A stretch of DNA of 59,824 nucleotides from Crocinitomicaceae bacterium (GTDB lineage: Bacteria > Bacteroidota > Bacteroidia > Flavobacteriales_D > Parvicellaceae): assembly GCA_002723085.1 (NCBI GenBank), contig PBNK01000022.1, positions 1 through 59,824 on the forward strand, given 5' to 3'. Below are positions 56,702-59,824 of this stretch, one piece after another (the first letter of the stretch is position 1; every line of letters begins with the position of its first letter). The notes below the pieces were generated by a model, which saw only the letters and a list, made by a program, of their open reading frames with translations, was not told where the DNA came from and made no database searches. The translations under genes were made by a program, and so were the position numbers.

Positions 56702-58075
56702 ATGATTAAATCCATTCTAATTCTAATTAATTTATCAGCCATTATGTTGTTTTCAATTTTTAACATTGATGACATTAGCATAACTCATAAAGGCAATAGT
56801 ACATTAGTAATTGGCGACACTACTGAAGTGAAAATCACAATCAATAAAATGGATTTTTCAGGACCAGGTCGTTTAAAATTAAATCTTAGCGAAGCTGAAG
56901 GAATAACTATTGTTGAAAAAGAAAGTGATGGTGCATCATTTACATTTAACAATAATGAAGGTTTATTCATCTGGTATGATTTACCAAATTCGAAAAATAT
57001 TGAAATAACATATTTAGTTACCACAAATTCTCTTTTAAAGGGTATGCAAAAAATCACCGGAACATTCTCCTTTATTAACGAAAACCAAAGAAAGCAAATA
57101 AAAGTTCCAATGTACATTTTTGAAGTTGCTAAAGAACAAAATTTAGCTTCCATTCCACCAAGTGTTAAGTCTGTAAGATCTATTGAGAAAGTTAAAGATT
57201 ACTATGTAGTGAAAATACATACTACTAAAGGAAAGCATAAGGGTTTTGCTAGAATAAAAGATAAATTACCTCAAAATTATTTAGCTGAAGCTATTGAAAC
57301 AGATGGAGCTGTTTTTAAAAACATTGATGGATATGCAAAGTTTATTTGGTCTGACTTACCTGAAGAGTTGGAAAGTTTTACTGTAACATACAAAATAAAA
57401 CATATTAACAACATAGATACATCATTTAGTATAATAGGTGAATATGCATCTGAACATTTAATAAAAGAAGGATACAAATCTGGAATTGAAATACCAATCA
57501 GCCATTATTTAAAAGACTCTGAAGAGTTTACTTATAATAAACTAGAAAATGACACAACTAAGTTGATTATTAATGAAGAAAATAATCAAGAAGAAATCAC
57601 AAAAGAAGAAACTTCATCTACTGAAAATAATAGTATAATTCAAACACCAATTGAAACAATAGCTATTAATGAAGATAGTGTAGAAAATGCTATTGAAGAA
57701 ATTGCTGTTTCTGAAGAAGAAACTAAACCTTTAGAAACTGAAGAAGAAGAAATTTTGGTAGATAACATTCATAATAATGACAAAGTAAATACTCAAATAA
57801 ATTATAAAGTTCAGATTTTAGCAGCTCATAGAATTGCTGGTAAAGAATATTTTTCTAGGTCATTTAAATTTAATGGAAATTTTAATTTGGAAAACCATGA
57901 AGGATGGGTTAAATATACTACAGGAAGTTTTGACAAATATAAATCAGCTAGAGATAAAAGAAATAATTTATCAACGCATAAATTTCCAGGACCATTTGTT
58001 ACAGCATATAATAATGGTGAAAGAATAACGGTGCAAGAAGCTTTAATAGTTTCGAAACAATCTTGGATTCAATAA
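56702..58075 (+). CDS. Exported protein with two related beta domains, an acidic linker and a SPOR-like C-terminus
   Basis: A 457-residue protein. Residues 1-20 are a signal peptide or anchor. Two related beta domains at about 22-125 and 150-270 share the pattern of a LP/LS motif, a GA-x-F turn and a FIW-x-DLP or LFIWYDLP segment (for example GAVFKNIDGYAKFIWSDLP). Residues about 275-365 are an acidic, low-complexity linker. The last 90 residues (INYKVQILAAHRI ... GWVKYTTGSFDKYKSARDKRN) resemble a SPOR domain, which binds denuded glycan strands of peptidoglycan. This suggests a cell-envelope or division role; I do not recognise the N-terminal family. Confidence 0.8.
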   Translation: MIKSILILINLSAIMLFSIFNIDDISITHKGNSTLVIGDTTEVKITINKMDFSGPGRLKLNLSEAEGITIVEKESDGASFTFNNNEGLFIWYDLPNSKNIEITYLVTTNSLLKGMQKITGTFSFINENQRKQIKVPMYIFEVAKEQNLASIPPSVKSVRSIEKVKDYYVVKIHTTKGKHKGFARIKDKLPQNYLAEAIETDGAVFKNIDGYAKFIWSDLPEELESFTVTYKIKHINNIDTSFSIIGEYASEHLIKEGYKSGIEIPISHYLKDSEEFTYNKLENDTTKLIINEENNQEEITKEETSSTENNSIIQTPIETIAINEDSVENAIEEIAVSEEETKPLETEEEEILVDNIHNNDKVNTQINYKVQILAAHRIAGKEYFSRSFKFNGNFNLENHEGWVKYTTGSFDKYKSARDKRNNLSTHKFPGPFVTAYNNGERITVQEALIVSKQSWIQ

Positions 58076-58094
58076 AAAAAGTATAAATCAAAAA

Positions 58095-58115
58095 AAATCC
58101 CCTATAAGGGGATTT
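58095..58115 (-). terminator. Rho-independent terminator of rpmH
   Basis: AAATCCCCT (58095-58103) and AGGGGATTT (58107-58115) form a 9-bp stem with a 3-base loop. Read on the minus strand the stem is followed by further T residues, so it fits termination of rpmH. It may also block plus-strand read-through from the SPOR gene, though no T-run follows in that direction. Confidence 0.75.
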
Positions 58116-58126
58116 GTAAAAATATT

Positions 58127-58140
58127 TTAGTCTAGACTAA
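58127..58140. repeat. 14-bp perfect palindrome between rpmH and its terminator
   Basis: TTAGTCTAGACTAA reads the same on both strands. It lies 2 bases beyond the rpmH stop codon. It could be part of a compound terminator or a protein site; its short length allows chance. Confidence 0.4.
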
Positions 58141-58142
58141 GT

Positions 58143-58304
58143 CTATCTTTTATGTTTTGCTTCATCAGAAACAGAAATTCTTTTTCTTCCCTTTCTTCTT
58201 CTAGCATTGAGTATCTTTCTACCATTTTTAGTAGCCATCCTCGATCTAAACCCATGCTTGTTTTTTCTTTTTCTATTAGATGGTTGAAATGTTCTTTTAC
58301 TCAT
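58143..58304 (-). CDS. rpmH: 50S ribosomal protein L34
   Basis: A 53-residue, highly basic ribosomal protein. It begins [19 protein letters not shown] and continues [20 protein letters not shown], the universally conserved L34 pattern, ending KHKR after a short acidic SVSDEA segment typical of Bacteroidota. Its own promoter and terminator are visible. rnpA and yidC, the usual neighbours in many bacteria, are absent; an ABC transporter gene diverges from it instead. Confidence 0.97.
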   Translation of the reverse strand: MSKRTFQPSNRKRKNKHGFRSRMATKNGRKILNARRRKGRKRISVSDEAKHKR

Positions 58305-58327
58305 AGCTTAAATTTAATTTGAGTTTG

Positions 58328-58357
58328 CAAAAATATACCTTTTTTAATGTTATCAAA
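58328..58357 (-). promoter_or_regulatory. rpmH promoter (TTTG, 18 bases, TATTTTTG on the minus strand)
   Basis: On the minus strand TTTG (58357-58354) and TATTTTTG (58335-58328) are consensus elements 18 bases apart. The -33 element lies within a 7-bp inverted repeat (TTATCAA 58350-58356 and TTGATAA 58363-58369). Distance to the ATG is 23 bases. Confidence 0.65.
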
Positions 58358-58458
58358 AATTCTTGATAATTTATTTAACCAAAACCGCATTATTATCAGA
58401 GTTTAAAGTTAAGTAGGGTAAATAATTTACTTTTACAAAGCAAAAATTAACACATTTA

Positions 58459-59824
58459 ATGACTAAAAGCCAAAAATATAAACAACTAAAAAATTCAATT
58501 AAGATTTTTAAATTTCTTTCTCCCTATAAATGGATTTATTTTATTGGTTTGATTTGTTTACTAATATCTTCTCTTTCTGCAATTCTTTTCCCTTACCTAT
58601 TAGGTGGTCTATTAGGAGTCGATGGATCACTAAAAAAAGACCAATTTGAATTAACTGACAACAACAACATCGATGCATTATTCCTACTTCTTCTTATTCT
58701 TTTTTGCATTCAATCTATTGCAAGTTTTTTTAGAATTCAGCTTTTTGGAATTGTAACTGAAAACTCTCTTAGAGACATAAGGGAAATAACATTTAAAAAA
58801 TTAATAGCTATGCCAATAGCTTTTTACGATAAACAAAAGATAGGAGAACTTCAAAGTCGAGTATCAGCAGATATTACATTGTTGTCTGAAACTTTCAACA
58901 CAACTCTAGCCGAATTTTTGAGACAAATATTAACTATTTTATTTGGGATAGTATTTATTACATTTATTTCTTGGGAGCTATCACTTATTATGTTAGGCGT
59001 AGTTCCAATAATCTCTATAATTGCTGTTTTTTTTGGGAAGTACATTAAAAAAATATCAAAAAAAACTCAGGATGCAACAGCTAATTCAAACAACATTTTA
59101 CTGGAATCCCTTTCAGGAATAAAAAACGTAAAAGCTTTTGTTAACGAAAATTTTGAATTTAAGCGTTTCAAAAAAGCAACTAACAACATCAATAAATTAG
59201 GTAAAAAAAATGCAGTTTGGAGAGGGTTATTTGCCTCTTTTATTATTCTTATCATGTTTGGCTCAATTGTATTTGTCATATGGAATGGAATGAAAATGGT
59301 TAATGAAAATCAATTAAGTCCTGCTGAATTTTTTCAATTTTTACTATACACTATCATGATTGGCGCCTCCTTTGGTGGTGTTTCAAGTTTATTAGGAAGC
59401 ATTCAAAAAGCGATTGGGGCAACAGAAAGACTTATTGAATTAATTGGAATGAATTCTGAAAAAAACTTTAATGAAACAAAAGAGAGGATTAATAAAACTA
59501 ATTGGAATGGAAATGTAGAATTTAAAAACGTATCCTTTTTCTATGAAAGCAGGCCTGAAATAAATGTTTTAAATAATTTTAGCATAAAAATTCCCCAAGG
59601 AAAACAAACTGCTATAGTGGGACATAGTGGTTCTGGAAAATCTACGATTGCACAACTATTGTTACAATTTTATCAACCACAAAAAGGAGAAATATTAATA
59701 GATAATAAAAAATGTAATTCATATAATTTGTATGAATATAGAAATGAGATTGGAATAGTTGCACAAGAAACTTTTTTATTTGGAGGGTCTATATACGAGA
59801 ACATTGCCTATGGTGATTCAAATG
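58459..59824 (+). CDS. ABC transporter with fused permease and ATPase (MsbA/exporter type), 3'-truncated by the window edge
   Basis: The frame is open from the ATG at 58459 to the last base, giving 455 visible residues. The N-terminal half has an ABC-exporter membrane domain with about six membrane segments (for example WIYFIGLICLLISSLSAILF) and the coupling motif VSADITLLSETF. The ATPase half shows Walker A GHSGSGKST (residues 388-396) and the Q-loop AQETFLFGGSIYENIAYG. Signature and Walker B lie beyond the window. Substrate is likely lipid or drug-like as in MsbA/BmrA-type half-transporters; not predictable here. It diverges from rpmH. Confidence 0.93.
   Translation, partial: MTKSQKYKQLKNSIKIFKFLSPYKWIYFIGLICLLISSLSAILFPYLLGGLLGVDGSLKKDQFELTDNNNIDALFLLLLILFCIQSIASFFRIQLFGIVTENSLRDIREITFKKLIAMPIAFYDKQKIGELQSRVSADITLLSETFNTTLAEFLRQILTILFGIVFITFISWELSLIMLGVVPIISIIAVFFGKYIKKISKKTQDATANSNNILLESLSGIKNVKAFVNENFEFKRFKKATNNINKLGKKNAVWRGLFASFIILIMFGSIVFVIWNGMKMVNENQLSPAEFFQFLLYTIMIGASFGGVSSLLGSIQKAIGATERLIELIGMNSEKNFNETKERINKTNWNGNVEFKNVSFFYESRPEINVLNNFSIKIPQGKQTAIVGHSGSGKSTIAQLLLQFYQPQKGEILIDNKKCNSYNLYEYRNEIGIVAQETFLFGGSIYENIAYGDSN

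Noticed and set aside
56785-57153. 122-residue minus-strand open frame
   Set aside because: Antisense to the SPOR-type gene, whose two related domains and promoter are well supported.

Overview
This 59.8 kb window is a gene-dense, visibly AT-rich (roughly 30% GC) piece of a Bacteroidota chromosome, most likely a marine Flavobacteriales-type organism. The evidence is a type IX secretion (T9SS) toolkit (a PorP/SprF-like protein, an OmpA/PD40 partner, two exported proteins with type A sorting tails and one with a type B tail), a menaquinone (men) cluster, Bacteroidota-style promoters (-33 TTTG / -7 TAnnTTTG), few Shine-Dalgarno sequences, and outer-membrane lipoproteins. No rRNA, tRNA, insertion sequence, prophage or CRISPR array was seen, and no gene-free stretch exceeds 300 bases.

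Layout. 1-2.6 kb: the end of a multi-spanning membrane protein and an amidohydrolase lipoprotein. 2.6-6 kb (minus strand): PorP/SprF-like and OmpA-family T9SS-associated pair. 6-15.4 kb (plus): guaB, three periplasmic chaperone-type genes (double-parvulin PpiC, a lipoprotein, a SurA-like protein), then glpK, glpD and an alpha/beta hydrolase, largely overlapping or nearly abutting. 15.4-25.9 kb: a dyad-rich leader, two large T9SS cargo proteins (850 aa with PKD/GEVED/FN3; 2289 aa with about 19 Ig-like repeats and an L-type lectin domain) and an exported glycerophosphodiesterase. 25.9-34.3 kb: the two halves of an AddAB-like helicase-nuclease, with an MbnP/MbnH-like copper-protein pair and a DUF2452 gene between them. 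34.3-38.4 kb: an orphan OmpR-type regulator and a secreted lysyl-endopeptidase-like protease. 38.4-42.3 kb: hotdog thioesterase, menF, menD, menB. 42.3-43.7 kb (minus): PBP4-type carboxypeptidase. 43.8-51.8 kb: a surface polysaccharide cluster (AsnB, GT4, Wza-like, Wzc-like kinase, RmlC, WecA/TagO-like transferase). 51.9-58 kb: uvrA, a LOG-family gene, a beta-barrel/TSP3 protein and a SPOR-type protein. 58-59.8 kb: rpmH (minus, with terminator and promoter) and the start of an MsbA-type ABC transporter that leaves the window.

How the parts fit. Glycerophosphodiesterase, GlpK and GlpD can feed lipid-derived glycerol and glycerol-3-phosphate into central metabolism, although they lie in two separate operons. 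The PpiC/SurA proteins and the T9SS components serve outer-membrane biogenesis and export of the large adhesin-like and protease cargos. The men genes supply respiratory quinone. The polysaccharide genes begin a new transcription unit at a strong promoter just before the Wza-like gene.

The most notable points are the MbnP/MbnH-like pair outside a visible methanobactin context, an AddB-like gene whose conserved N-terminus has no ATG/GTG/TTG start, a -7 promoter box lying inside a perfect 9-bp inverted repeat, a dyad-packed leader before the T9SS cargo operon, a hexanucleotide microsatellite encoding the tyrosine tail of the Wzc kinase, and four convergent gene pairs whose stop codons overlap or nearly touch. 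I did not find a clearly new multi-gene system; the copper pair is the closest candidate.
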